Source: Gemmatimonadota bacterium
GTDB lineage: Bacteria > Gemmatimonadota > Gemmatimonadetes > Gemmatimonadales > GWC2-71-9
DNA length: 64,000 nt
NCBI GenBank assembly: GCA_003221985.1
Contig: QHUQ01000050.1
Location: 1-64,000, forward strand
Reading direction: 5' to 3'
In this document: positions 35,418 through 44,966 of the stretch, piece after piece
Position numbering within the stretch: position 1 is the first letter of the stretch
How the letters are laid out: each line of letters opens with the position of its first letter
The notes under the pieces: model-generated
Databases searched by the model: none
What the model was told of the DNA's origin: nothing
The model's input: the letters and a program-made list of their open reading frames with translations, nothing else
Made by a program: the position numbers and the translations under genes

Positions 35418-37146
35418 CGGCCTCGGCAACTTCGTGCAGCAGGATTTCGAGCTGCGCGAAATCATACGGCTTCACGAGCGACGGCACGCCGGCATCACGC
35501 AGCAGGGTGGCGGTGTCGGCGGCGAAGGCATCGCCGGTGGTGAAGATGAGGCGGTTCACCATCGCGGGATGCTCGCGCCGCAGCCGTTCCAGGAACTCTC
35601 CGCCGCTCATCCCCGGCATCCGGACGTCGGAGACGATCACGTCGAATCGTTCGCGGCGCAGCACGCGCAGCGCGTCGCCGCCGTCTTCGACCGCGATCGC
35701 GTACATGCCCCGGCGCTTGAGGAAGCCGAGGACCGCGCGGCGCAGCCCTTCCTCGTCATCCACGAGCAACACCGACAGTTTCCCGTCCGGCCCGCGCGCC
35801 GCGGCGATGACGGACAGCGGCGCGGGCGTGATGCGGTGACGGCTGCGCGCATCCCGCGTCAAGTCGACCGTGAACGTGGCGCCGTGGCCGGGCACGGAAT
35901 GCACCGAGATCCGGCCGCCGTGGTCGTGCACGATGCCGTAGCAGATCGATAGCCCGAGGCCGGTGCCCGCCCCTTCGGGCTTCGTGGTGAAAAAGGGATC
36001 GAAGATTTTCTCCTGAATGTCGCGCGGAATTCCCGGGCCGGTGTCGGCGACCTGCAGCTGGATCTGCTGTTCGCTCGTCGTCAGGGTGCGGATCGTGATC
36101 ACGCGCCGGCCCGCCACTCCCGTCAGCGCCTGCTCGGCATTGATGAGCAGGTTCAGCAGCATCTGCTGCACCTCCGAGCTGTTGGCCCACGCTTTGGGGT
36201 TGGCGTCGTCCAGCTCGAGATTCACCGTGATGTTGAGCGTGGTGAGATGGTAGGAGCGCAGCGCAAAGGTGCGGCGCACGATCTCGTTCAGGTCCACCAG
36301 CGTGCGTTCCTTGCTCCCGGCGCGCGCGAACGCCAGCAAGTTCGAGGTGATGCGGCCGATCCGTGTCGCCTCGTCATACATCATCTGCACCGTCTCCCGC
36401 TGTTCCGGCGCGAGCTGATCGAGCAGCAGCGTCTGGGCGAATCCGGAGATGATGGCGGCCGGATTGTTGATCTCGTGGGCGACGCCGCTCACCAGCTGCC
36501 CCATGGCCGCGAGCTTCTCCGCTTGTTGCAGCTGTGTCTGTGCCCGGCGCTGCTCGGTGATGTCCCGCACCAGCGCGAGCACCTTGGGAATGCGGCCGCC
36601 TTCGCGCACCGGAGCGAGCAGCACGTGCGCGGTGCCTTCGCCGCCGTCCGGCCGCCGGTACGGGACTTCGAAGCGGCGCAGCTCGCCGTCGAACGCGGCG
36701 CCGAGATTCTCGCGCGCGATGCGCATGGCGGTCCCGGCGAGCCACCCGAAGGCCGATCGGGGAGGCTCGGGGGAGGGAGCGGTGTTCACGAGCGCGCGGC
36801 CGGAGCTGTTCTCGTCGAGCACGTGGCCGTCGCGATCCACGACGGTGATCGCATCGGGAACGGCTTCCATGAGCAGGCGGAGGTTGCGCTCGGCCGACGC
36901 AGTGGCGCTGAGGGAGCTCATGAGCGAGCGGGTCTGATTGGCGACTTCGTCTTCGAGCAACCGCGCATAGCGGCGATCGACCCACAACGAATACACGAAC
37001 CACGCGGCGATGAGCGCGAGCGCCACGCCAACGATCAGGCGAGTCGGCAGGCGAGTCTCCCGGAAAGCGTACAGCAGCACCACCGCCCCCAGTAACACAA
37101 CGGCGATGCTGACCAGCACGCGAGCGGACCGGCTCAGCGGCATCAT
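35401..37146 (-). CDS. Membrane-anchored hybrid sensor histidine kinase with PAS and receiver domains
   Basis: 581 residues from ATG 37146 (longer frames upstream are not conserved). Two membrane helices (VLVSIAVVLLGAVVLLYAF, LIVGVALALIAAWFVYSLW) with almost no periplasmic loop are followed by a PAS domain (LLMEAVPDAITVVDRDGHVL), the HisKA H-box MGQLVSGVAHEINNPAAI, the HATPase N-box LLNLLINAEQAL and G-boxes ADTGPGIP and GTGLGLSICYGIV. A C-terminal receiver carries the phosphoacceptor aspartate in VIVSDVRMPGMSG and Lys in SLVKPYDF. It resembles NtrB/AtoS-type kinases. A sigma-54-type promoter lies in the neighbouring operon, but no sigma-54 activator gene is seen in the window. Confidence 0.93.
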   Translation of the reverse strand: MMPLSRSARVLVSIAVVLLGAVVLLYAFRETRLPTRLIVGVALALIAAWFVYSLWVDRRYARLLEDEVANQTRSLMSSLSATASAERNLRLLMEAVPDAITVVDRDGHVLDENSSGRALVNTAPSPEPPRSAFGWLAGTAMRIARENLGAAFDGELRRFEVPYRRPDGGEGTAHVLLAPVREGGRIPKVLALVRDITEQRRAQTQLQQAEKLAAMGQLVSGVAHEINNPAAIISGFAQTLLLDQLAPEQRETVQMMYDEATRIGRITSNLLAFARAGSKERTLVDLNEIVRRTFALRSYHLTTLNITVNLELDDANPKAWANSSEVQQMLLNLLINAEQALTGVAGRRVITIRTLTTSEQQIQLQVADTGPGIPRDIQEKIFDPFFTTKPEGAGTGLGLSICYGIVHDHGGRISVHSVPGHGATFTVDLTRDARSRHRITPAPLSVIAAARGPDGKLSVLLVDDEEGLRRAVLGFLKRRGMYAIAVEDGGDALRVLRRERFDVIVSDVRMPGMSGGEFLERLRREHPAMVNRLIFTTGDAFAADTATLLRDAGVPSLVKPYDFAQLEILLHEVAEAARTSA

Positions 37147-37199
37147 TTCAAGGACACCCCCACCCCGGCCTAAATTATCCGCATTATGTTTGCCCGCCA

Positions 37200-38528
37200 A
37201 TGAATCAGCTCCCGTGGATGCGCGCCGCCGAGGAATCGCTCGCGCAGTGGGATGCGCACACCGCATTGGCGGCCGCGGTCCGCGCCGACGGGCTCACGCG
37301 CACGCTGGTGTGCGGCATGGGCGGGTCGAGCCTCGTCGCCGACGTCCTCGCCGAGACGTTCGCGGCGCGCAGCCTGCATGTGCTGGACAGCACCAATCCC
37401 GCCGCCGTCCGCGCGGCCGCGGACGAGTCCGACCTCGCGCGCACCCTGTTTGTCGTCTCCAGCAAGTCCGGCAACACGGTCGAGACGCTCGCCTTCTGCC
37501 ACTACTTCATGGCGCGGGCGCGTCCCGAGCAGTTCATCGCCATCACGGAGGCCGGGAGCCCGCTCGACGGGATCGCGCGCCGGCGGGGCTTCCGCGCGAT
37601 CATCCCCCATCCACCCGGCATCGGTGGCCGCTATGCCGCGCTGACGGCGATCGGCATGGTCCCCGCCGTGCTGAGCGGACTCGACGGCCGCACCCTGCTC
37701 GAGCGGACGCGGGCCGTCGACGTTGCAGCGGCACAGGCGATGGGCTTGGGCGTCGCGGACCGGGCGCTGGCCGGCCGGGACAAGTTGTGCCTGACCCCAC
37801 CGCCCCGGATCGGCGCCATCGCGGATTGGATCGAGCAGCTCATCGCCGAGAGCTCCGGCAAGGACGGGCGCGGCGTGGTGCCCATCGTACAGGATCCCGC
37901 CGGCGGCGCGTTGCCCGACTCGCAAGCCGCCGGGCCCGACCTGTTCTCCGCCGATCCGCTCGACCTCGGCAGCGAGTTTCTGCGCTGGGAGTACGCCACG
38001 GCCGCGTTGTGTGAGCGGCTCGGCGTCAACGCGTTCGATCAGCCTGACGTCGAGGAGGCCAAGCGGCTCGCGCGCGCGGAATTGGACGGTGGGCACGGAG
38101 GGGGGGGGGCGCAGCATGCTGCGCCCCTGCGGACCCTGATGCCGGGGCAGCTGCGAAAGCGATCTCGCCCCGGCGACTACGTTGCCGTTCTCGCGTACGT
38201 CCCACCCACACCCGAAATACACACAGAGCTCCAGAAGGTGCGGGGCGCCTGGGGCCGTGCCCTGGGATGTGTAACTACGCTCGGGATCGGCCCGCGCTAC
38301 CTCCACTCGACCGGCCAGCTACACAAAGGCGGCCCCAACACCGGGCTCTTTCTGGTCGTTACGACCGATGTCGACGAGGACGTCGCGATCCCGGAGATGG
38401 GCTGGACGTTCGGGGAGTTGCATCGCGCCCAGGCTCGCGGTGACGTGCGCGCCCTGCTTGCACGCGGCCGGCGCGTGGCCCACGTGCATCTGTCGAGCAC
38501 TGCGGAGCTGTCGCAGCTGATGCCGTGA
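37200..38528 (+). CDS. pgi: Glucose-6-phosphate isomerase (short, transaldolase-linked type)
   Basis: 442 residues that interconvert glucose-6-phosphate and fructose-6-phosphate. Two SIS halves are visible: VCGMGGSSLVADVLAE and VVSSKSGNTVETLAF near the start, with NAFDQPDVEEAK and YLHSTGQLHKGGPN near the end. These match the isomerase half of the bifunctional transaldolase/isomerase proteins rather than classical Pgi. An insert GGHGGGGAQHAAPLRT is encoded by a G10 run and a 22-bp palindrome (38100-38127) and is not expected in the family. GTGA overlap couples it to the alpha-mannosidase gene. Confidence 0.87.
   Translation: MNQLPWMRAAEESLAQWDAHTALAAAVRADGLTRTLVCGMGGSSLVADVLAETFAARSLHVLDSTNPAAVRAAADESDLARTLFVVSSKSGNTVETLAFCHYFMARARPEQFIAITEAGSPLDGIARRRGFRAIIPHPPGIGGRYAALTAIGMVPAVLSGLDGRTLLERTRAVDVAAAQAMGLGVADRALAGRDKLCLTPPPRIGAIADWIEQLIAESSGKDGRGVVPIVQDPAGGALPDSQAAGPDLFSADPLDLGSEFLRWEYATAALCERLGVNAFDQPDVEEAKRLARAELDGGHGGGGAQHAAPLRTLMPGQLRKRSRPGDYVAVLAYVPPTPEIHTELQKVRGAWGRALGCVTTLGIGPRYLHSTGQLHKGGPNTGLFLVVTTDVDEDVAIPEMGWTFGELHRAQARGDVRALLARGRRVAHVHLSSTAELSQLMP
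38100..38127. repeat. G10 run plus 22-bp perfect palindrome inside pgi
   Basis: Ten G at 38100-38109 run into a perfect dyad at 38106-38127 with half-site GGGGCGCAGCA. The pair encodes an in-frame insert after the conserved NAFDQPDVEEAK motif. The sequence looks like a dispersed palindromic element tolerated in a surface loop. Confidence 0.75.
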
Positions 38529-41149
38529 CAGCATTCATCTTTCATCTCATCCCGCACACGCATTGGGATCGCGAGTGGTTCCTCCCCCGCGCCGCCTTTC
38601 ATGCGCGGCTGGTTTCGATGGTCGACGACCTGCTCGAGCGGCTGCACGCCGATGCCGCGTTCCGCACCTTCCTGCTCGACGGACAGACGGTGCTCGTCGA
38701 GGACTACCTGCGTGCGCGCCCGGAGCGCGAGAACGACGTCAAGGCGCTCGTTAAGACGGGGCGTCTCCAGGTCGGGCCGTGGTACGTGTTGGCCGACGAG
38801 CTGATCCCTTCGGGAGAATCGCTCGTGCGCAATCTCCTGCTGGGCGCGGCGGACGCGGAACGCCTCGGTGGACGATTGGACGTGGTGTACTCGCCGGATG
38901 CCTTCGGCCATCCCGCCGCGTTGCCGACGCTGGGCCGCGAATTCGGAATGAAGGTCGGCGTCCTGTGGCGCGGCATGGGACGTGAGCCGGGACAGGAGCC
39001 TGACTTCTTCCGCTGGCGCGGGACGGATGGCAAAGACATCCTGGTCTGGCATCTCCCACCGGATGGGTATGAGATCGGGGCCGGGTTGCCCGGCTCGGGC
39101 GCGCGCCTGCCGGACGTCTGGACACAGGTCCGCGCCGCGCTCGTCGAGCGGGCCGCCGGCAAGCACATCCCGCTCTTCATCGGCGCCGATCATCATGCCC
39201 CGCACCCCACGCTCGCGCGACTGCGCGATCTGCTCGCCGACCTCGAACCCGCGAGCGCGTTCCGCATATCCCGGCTGGACGAATTCTTCCAGGCCGCTGA
39301 AGCCAGTCCGGCGCGCGCGATTGCCGGTGAGCTCCGCTGGTCGTACGGCTATACCTGGACCCTGCAAGGGGTGCACGGCACTCGCGCACCGCTGAAACGC
39401 AGACACGCGCAGGTCGAGCTCTGGTTGGAGCGCCTGGCGGAGCCGCTCGTCGCGTTGGCGCGCAATGCGGGACATCGCGATCGGCGGCCCGTCCTCGAGA
39501 CGGCGTGGCGGACGTTGGTGCGGACGCAATTCCACGATACCGTCGCAGGATGTACGGCTGATGCCGTCGCCGACGCAGCCGCGCACCGGCTCACGGAAGT
39601 CGCGGCGTACGCTGCCGAGTTGACACGCGGAGCACTCCAGGACCTCGCGGGTCACGATCCCGACGTCGCGCGGGAGCGTGCGGAGGGCAAGCAGCCGGCG
39701 TTGGTGCTGTGGAATCCAGCCGCGCGACCGCGTGGCGGCGTGACCGTTGCTGATGTCACGTTGTTTCGGCGCGACGTGCTCGTTGGACCGCCCGCTGCGG
39801 GACGCACGCCGCGCCAGGGGCCGGGCTACCGGCCTTTCGCACTTTATGGCCGCGATGGGAAAGCGATCCCTGTGCAAGTCCTGGCGCAGCGCGTGGCGCA
39901 GGAGCGCATTGACGCGACGCGGCACTATCCCGATCAGGACGAAGTGGATCAGGTCCGCATCGCGTTTCGATCTCCACCGCTGCCAGGCCTGGGGCTCGCG
40001 GCGTTGACCACGGGTGCCGCTGCGCTGTTGCCCCGGAGTGAGGACGTGCGTGTGCGTGGTCGCTCTCTGGAGAACCGCTTCGTCGAGGTAACGCTCGAGG
40101 CGAACGGCGCCATCACGCTCGTCGATCGCAAACGCAACGAGCGTTACGGCGAGCTGTTGCGGCTGGAAGACAGCGGTGATGCAGGCGACGCCTATACCTA
40201 CTGCCCGCCCGTGCGCGATCGCGTGAAGCAAAGCCGCGGTCCCATCTCGGTGCGGCGGCTCGCCGCGGGGCCGCTGGTCGCGGCTCTCGAGGCGCGCTGG
40301 GAAATGACCCGCGGAATCGAAGCCCGATCGATCGTGCAGTTGTACGCCGACAGCCCTATCGTTCGTGTGAGTCTCGAGATCGACAACCGCAATTCCTATC
40401 ATCGGTTGCGCGCGCGTCTGGCGACCGATCTCGCGGGGGCGCTGGCTACGGCAGGCACGGCGTTCGGCGCCGTTCCGCGACCGGCGGTGACCGCTGATCC
40501 GGCCGCCTATCCGCGCGAGACACCGGTGCGTACCGCGCCCGCGCAGCGGTTCGTGGCCGCGGCGCGCGCCGGCCGGGGATTGGCGGTGCTCGTGCCGGGC
40601 TTTTTCGAATACGAATGGACCGCTACAGGCGATCTGCTCATCACGCTGCTGCGGGCGGTGGGGGATCTTTCGCGCGGCGACCTCCCGGCTCGTCCGGGTC
40701 ATGCGGCGTGGCCCACGCCGATACCCGGCGCGCAATGCATCGGCACAACCCGCATCGATCTCGCCATAGCACCGGTGAGCGCGGCCGACCTGGAGCGCGG
40801 CGACGCCGTGCCGCAGCTGTGGGAGGATGCGTTCCTGCCTCCTCACGGTCTGTGGCTGCGGGACGCCGCCACGCTCACGGTGGCGCCTGTGGACGTGGCG
40901 TTGGAGGGCAGCGGACTCGTGTTCTCAGCGCTTAAACCGGCGCAAATCGGATCGCCGATGGTGCTCCGTTGCTACAACGCCACCGACCGCAAGACCGCAG
41001 GCGCGTGGCGCTTTGGCAGCGGCGTCAAGACCGCGCACCGCGTGCGCGCCGACGAGCGCGAGGCGGTGGCGCTGGTGCTCGAGCAGCGCGGCAATGTCGT
41101 GCGATTCGTCGCCGAGCCGCACGAGCTCGTGTCGATATTGGTGACGTGA
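38525..41149 (+). CDS. Alpha-mannosidase, glycoside hydrolase family 38
   Basis: 874 residues from GTG 38525. The N-terminal HTHWDREW carries the zinc-binding His and Asp. YSPDAFGHPAAL holds the nucleophile aspartate (DxFGH), and IGADHHAPHP lies further on. The C-terminal half is the usual beta-sandwich region (ENRFVEVTLEANGAITLVD). No signal peptide is visible, so it probably acts in the cytoplasm on imported mannosides. It overlaps pgi upstream and the esterase downstream, suggesting shared glycan catabolism. Confidence 0.92.
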   Translation: MTAFIFHLIPHTHWDREWFLPRAAFHARLVSMVDDLLERLHADAAFRTFLLDGQTVLVEDYLRARPERENDVKALVKTGRLQVGPWYVLADELIPSGESLVRNLLLGAADAERLGGRLDVVYSPDAFGHPAALPTLGREFGMKVGVLWRGMGREPGQEPDFFRWRGTDGKDILVWHLPPDGYEIGAGLPGSGARLPDVWTQVRAALVERAAGKHIPLFIGADHHAPHPTLARLRDLLADLEPASAFRISRLDEFFQAAEASPARAIAGELRWSYGYTWTLQGVHGTRAPLKRRHAQVELWLERLAEPLVALARNAGHRDRRPVLETAWRTLVRTQFHDTVAGCTADAVADAAAHRLTEVAAYAAELTRGALQDLAGHDPDVARERAEGKQPALVLWNPAARPRGGVTVADVTLFRRDVLVGPPAAGRTPRQGPGYRPFALYGRDGKAIPVQVLAQRVAQERIDATRHYPDQDEVDQVRIAFRSPPLPGLGLAALTTGAAALLPRSEDVRVRGRSLENRFVEVTLEANGAITLVDRKRNERYGELLRLEDSGDAGDAYTYCPPVRDRVKQSRGPISVRRLAAGPLVAALEARWEMTRGIEARSIVQLYADSPIVRVSLEIDNRNSYHRLRARLATDLAGALATAGTAFGAVPRPAVTADPAAYPRETPVRTAPAQRFVAAARAGRGLAVLVPGFFEYEWTATGDLLITLLRAVGDLSRGDLPARPGHAAWPTPIPGAQCIGTTRIDLAIAPVSAADLERGDAVPQLWEDAFLPPHGLWLRDAATLTVAPVDVALEGSGLVFSALKPAQIGSPMVLRCYNATDRKTAGAWRFGSGVKTAHRVRADEREAVALVLEQRGNVVRFVAEPHELVSILVT

Positions 41150-41781
41150 TGCAGGAACACTCGTTTGCGACGTCGCGATCGGCGCGGTACTTCACGTTGG
41201 GCTCGCCCGGCAATGCCGGCGCGGTGTGGTTCGTCTGTCACGGGTACGGTCAGCTGGCGTCACGGTTCCTCGAGCGGTTTCGCCCGCTCGAAGCGGAGCG
41301 GCGCTGCATCGTCGCCCCTGAGGGGCTGTCGCGGTTCTACCTGACGGATAGTCCGGCCGAACGACGCGTCGGCGCGAGCTGGATGACGCGCGAAGACCGC
41401 CTCCACGAGATCGACGATTACGTCCACTATCTCGATGCGCTGCACACGAAGGTCGTGCCGCAGGGCGCGACGGTGACGGCGCTGGGATTCTCTCAAGGGA
41501 CGTCGACGGTGTGCCGCTGGGCGGCGCTCGGCTCAGCGCGCATCGACCGTCTGATCGTGTGGGGCGGGGAAGTGCCGCCGGATCTCGACCTGGCACGTGC
41601 GGCACCGCGGCTACGCGCCGCCCGGCTCACGTTCGTCTACGGCACGCGCGATGAGTTCTTCACGCCGAAGATTGTTGCGGCGACGGAGGCGCGACTCCGC
41701 GAGCGAGAGATCCCCTTCGAGCTCCTTTCATTCGACGGCGGCCATGAAATCGATGAGGCGACGCTGCGCAGTCTGGTCTAA
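41149..41781 (+). CDS. Alpha/beta-hydrolase, phospholipase/carboxylesterase-like
   Basis: 210 residues from ATG 41149, overlapping the mannosidase stop. The oxyanion region is FVCHGYGQLASRFLERF, the nucleophile serine is in LGFSQGTST, the acid is in YGTRDEFFT, and the catalytic histidine is in DGGHEID, a complete triad. It fits the small soluble esterase family (YpfH/phospholipase type). In this operon it may remove acyl groups from glycans. Its stop codon overlaps that of the convergent permease. Confidence 0.82.
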   Translation: MQEHSFATSRSARYFTLGSPGNAGAVWFVCHGYGQLASRFLERFRPLEAERRCIVAPEGLSRFYLTDSPAERRVGASWMTREDRLHEIDDYVHYLDALHTKVVPQGATVTALGFSQGTSTVCRWAALGSARIDRLIVWGGEVPPDLDLARAAPRLRAARLTFVYGTRDEFFTPKIVAATEARLREREIPFELLSFDGGHEIDEATLRSLV

Positions 41782-42653
41782 CGCCGCACGCCCGGATCCA
41801 GCAGGTCGCGCAGCGCATCCCCCAGCAGCGTGCAGGCGACGACGACGAGCACGAGCGCGATTCCGGGAGCGGTGGCGACCCACGGCGCGTTGACGAGCGT
41901 GTCGCGACCCGACGCGATCATGTTTCCCCACGACGGCGTCGGCGGCTGCACACCGAGGCCCAAGTACGAGAGCCCAGCCTCCAGCATGATCGCGTTGCCC
42001 ACGCCGAGTGCAGCGGCGACGATGACCGGCGTCAATGCATTGGGGAGAATGTGCCGGGCCAGCACCCGCAGGCGTCGTGCGCCCAGCGCGACGGCGCCTT
42101 CGACAAACGGCCGCGCCGCGAGCGCCCGGACCTCGCCATGCACCAGCCGGGCGACTCCCATCCACCCTGTGAGCCCCAGCACCGCGATGACGAGCGCGGT
42201 GCTCGGCTGCCACAACGCCGCGAGCAGCAGCAGCAGCACGACGCGGGGAAGCGCGAGGGCGAAGTCGGTCAGTCCCAGGAGTGCGACCGCGAGGGGGCCG
42301 CGCCAGTAGCCCGCCACAGCGCCGACGATCACACCGAGCGCGATCGAGACCAGCACCGCCAGCACCCCGACTCCCATCGAAATGCGCGCACCGTACACCA
42401 GCCGCGTCCACACGTCCCGGCCGAACCGATCCGTGCCGATCGGGTGAAACGCGCCGTCCACATCGGTGGACAGCGGCGGCAAAAACCGGGTCGCGACGAT
42501 GTCCCGTTGCGCGGCGGGGTCGCCGGTGGTGACGAGCGGGGCGGCGATGGCGCACGCGAGCACGACGAGCAGGACGAGGGCGCCGAACGCGCCGCGCCGA
42601 TCCCGGAGCAGTCGCGTCACGTCGCGCGCGTCCGAATCCGCGGATCGAGCCAC
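41778..42653 (-). CDS. Peptide/nickel-type ABC transporter permease (DppC-like)
   Basis: 291 residues, start GTG 42653. The N-terminal helix GALVLLVVLACAIAAPLVTT is followed by HPIGTDRFGRDVWTRLVYGAR, a DppC hallmark, and by the EAA-type loop GAVALGARRLRVLARHILPN. LEAGLSYLGLGVQPPTPSWG is the typical C-terminal signature. It overlaps DppB by 37 bp. No ATPase genes are present beside it, so the ATPase must be encoded elsewhere. Confidence 0.92.
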   Translation of the reverse strand: MARSADSDARDVTRLLRDRRGAFGALVLLVVLACAIAAPLVTTGDPAAQRDIVATRFLPPLSTDVDGAFHPIGTDRFGRDVWTRLVYGARISMGVGVLAVLVSIALGVIVGAVAGYWRGPLAVALLGLTDFALALPRVVLLLLLAALWQPSTALVIAVLGLTGWMGVARLVHGEVRALAARPFVEGAVALGARRLRVLARHILPNALTPVIVAAALGVGNAIMLEAGLSYLGLGVQPPTPSWGNMIASGRDTLVNAPWVATAPGIALVLVVVACTLLGDALRDLLDPGVRR

Positions 42654-43462
42654 GCCGCCAACACGTCGGCCAGCATGTTCCCGGCGACGACCAGCACGGC
42701 GCTGACCGCGGTCGCGGCCATGACGACGGGATAGTCACGCGCCTGCACCGCCTCGACCAGCACCCGTCCCACGCCGGGCCAGGCGAACACCGCCTCGACA
42801 AAGACCGCACCCGAAAAAAGCGCCGGCAGCGACAAACCGAGCAGCGTCACGATGGGCGTGAGCGCATTGCGCAGCGCGTGATGGCCGATGACGCGCCGTG
42901 GAGTCAGGCCTTTGGCGCGGGCCGTCGTGATGAATGGTTGGTTCAGCGTCTCGAGCATCGCGCCGCGCACGAGGCGGGCGGCGCCTCCGATGCCGACCAG
43001 CGTCAACGCCAGCATGAGTCCCAGCCAATAGCCCGGCACCGCAAACAACGTGACGGACGCAATCGACAAGACGGTGTCGGTTCGCGAGCTGCTGCGGGCC
43101 GCCTGCACGGCGCCCACCACGAGCCCGATCAGATAGCTGAGCAGGAGGGACAAGGCGACCAACCGGACGGTGGCGGGCCACGCGTCGCCGAGGACGGCGC
43201 GAACCGGCCGTCCCTTCGCGATGCTGTTGCCCCAATCGCCCCGCGCGAAACGACCTAACCACGTGGCGAACTGGGCCGGTAGGGCCTCGTCCAACCCCAA
43301 TGCCCGGCGCTGCGCTGCGACCTGCTCGGCCGTCCCCGTGGGGCCCAGCATTATGTCGATAGGATCGCCTGGTGCCAGGTGCAACAGGAGGAACGTGAGG
43401 ACGACCACGCCGACGACGACGGCGAGACCGGCGAGCAGGCGATGTCCCAGCCTGGCGAACAT
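42617..43462 (-). CDS. Peptide/nickel-type ABC transporter permease (DppB-like)
   Basis: 281 residues. The first helix LLAGLAVVVGVVVLTFLLLH is followed by LAPGDPIDIMLGPTGTAEQV and RFARGDWGNSIAKGRPVRAV, both typical of DppB. The EAA region is ITTARAKGLTPRRVIGHHAL. It starts 46 bp from the divergent binding-protein gene at 43509 and forms a dipeptide or oligopeptide importer with it and DppC. Confidence 0.92.
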   Translation of the reverse strand: MFARLGHRLLAGLAVVVGVVVLTFLLLHLAPGDPIDIMLGPTGTAEQVAAQRRALGLDEALPAQFATWLGRFARGDWGNSIAKGRPVRAVLGDAWPATVRLVALSLLLSYLIGLVVGAVQAARSSSRTDTVLSIASVTLFAVPGYWLGLMLALTLVGIGGAARLVRGAMLETLNQPFITTARAKGLTPRRVIGHHALRNALTPIVTLLGLSLPALFSGAVFVEAVFAWPGVGRVLVEAVQARDYPVVMAATAVSAVLVVAGNMLADVLAAWLDPRIRTRAT

Positions 43463-43508
43463 CGGCGGGAATCTCGCGCCGCATTCCGCGCCCCGCTAGA
43501 ATCCGTGC

Positions 43509-44966
43509 GTGTCGCGCGTGCCTGTGCCGATTCTATTTGCCGTGGCCCTGCTGTTGGCGAGCGCCTGCGGTGACGAGGCACCGCGCCGCGGCGCGACGAT
43601 CCTGTTCGCGTCGGGCGCTGATCTGCAGAGCATCAACCCCCTGTTCACCGTGCATCCGCTCGCGCGTCAGGTCCAGCGCTATGTGCTCCTGACGACGTTA
43701 GCGCGCTACGATTCGTCGCTCGTGCCGCGTCCCTATCTCGCGCGCACCTGGCGTTGGTCGGACGGCGGGCGCACGCTGACGTTCCGGTTGCGGACGGACG
43801 TGCACTGGCACGACGGCGCGCCGACCACCGCGCGCGACGTCGTCTGGACGCTGCAAGCGGCGCGCGATCCTCGGACCGGCTATCCGCGACTCAACGAGTT
43901 GCGCAATCTCACGTCGGTCTCCGCGCCGGACGACTCTACGGTCGCACTCCGGTTCGAGAATGCGGCAGCGTCAACCTATTTCCCGGATGTGCTCACCGAC
44001 CTCGCGATTCTCCCGGCGCACCTGCTGGACAGCGTTCCGCCGCAGCGTCTGCGGGACGCCTCCTGGAACGTGCATCCGGTCGGCAACGGCCCGTTCCGGT
44101 TCGTCACGCACGAAGCGAACCGCCGCTGGGTGTTTGCGAGGAACGCCGACTTTCCGGCGGACCTGGGCGGTCCCCCGCAGGTCGAGCGGTTGATCGTCGT
44201 CGTCGTCGATGAGCCGATGGTGAAGCTCGCAGCGCTGGTCGCCGGCGAGCTCGATTTCGCGGGCGTGAGTCCGCAGCACGCCGCGTTCGTGCGGCGGCAT
44301 CGCGGCCTCGGCATCCGCGAATATCCGCTGATCTTCCCATACGGCCTCGTCTTCAACACGCGCCGGCCCCCGTTCGCTGACCCGCGCGCGCGCCTCGCCG
44401 CCGCACTGGCGATCGACCGGCAGGAAATCGTCGACGGCTATCTGTTCGGATTCGCCGCAATTGCCGACGGGCCGGTGCCACCGGGGTTGCCGCGCTACGT
44501 CCCACCGCCGCACCTGCGGCTGGCTCCCGACTCGGCGCGGCGCCTCGTCGCGGAGTTGCCGGCGCGGCCGCGTTTCGAGCTGCTCACGGTCGGCAGTGGG
44601 GAAGCGCCGCTGGAGCAGATGCTGCAGGCCAGGCTCGCCGCCGTGGGATTCGACGTGACGATCCGGCAGCTCGAGCTGTCTGCATTCTTGACGCGAGTCT
44701 ATGGACCGCGGCACGACTTCACCGCGGCCGTGATGGGCATCCCCGGCGATCCGGGGCTTGGGTTCCTGCAACCACTCGGCAATCTGACGGGGATTCCCGT
44801 ACCGGCGGACCCGGTCGCCGCTCAGCGACTGTTCGCCGAACGAATGCCGGTGGTGTGGCTGTATCACGGCCGCGGCGTCCAGGCCATGAACCAGCGCGTC
44901 CAGGGCGTACGCATGGACCTGCGCGGCGAGCTGCCCACGGTTGCGGCCTGGCATGTCATGCCATGA
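43509..44966 (+). CDS. Peptide-type ABC transporter substrate-binding lipoprotein (DppA/OppA-like)
   Basis: 485 residues from GTG 43509. The lipobox LASAC gives a lipid-anchored protein. The class-2 fold shows INPLFTVHPLARQVQRYVLL, WRWSDGGRTLTFRLRTDVHW then HDGAPTTARDVVWTL, and GNGPFRFVTHEANRRWVF. The C-terminus is shorter than in classical DppA. It is divergent from its permeases, and an ATGA overlap couples it to the GHMP kinase gene, so the ligand may be a sugar or glycan fragment. Confidence 0.88.
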   Translation: MSRVPVPILFAVALLLASACGDEAPRRGATILFASGADLQSINPLFTVHPLARQVQRYVLLTTLARYDSSLVPRPYLARTWRWSDGGRTLTFRLRTDVHWHDGAPTTARDVVWTLQAARDPRTGYPRLNELRNLTSVSAPDDSTVALRFENAAASTYFPDVLTDLAILPAHLLDSVPPQRLRDASWNVHPVGNGPFRFVTHEANRRWVFARNADFPADLGGPPQVERLIVVVVDEPMVKLAALVAGELDFAGVSPQHAAFVRRHRGLGIREYPLIFPYGLVFNTRRPPFADPRARLAAALAIDRQEIVDGYLFGFAAIADGPVPPGLPRYVPPPHLRLAPDSARRLVAELPARPRFELLTVGSGEAPLEQMLQARLAAVGFDVTIRQLELSAFLTRVYGPRHDFTAAVMGIPGDPGLGFLQPLGNLTGIPVPADPVAAQRLFAERMPVVWLYHGRGVQAMNQRVQGVRMDLRGELPTVAAWHVMP

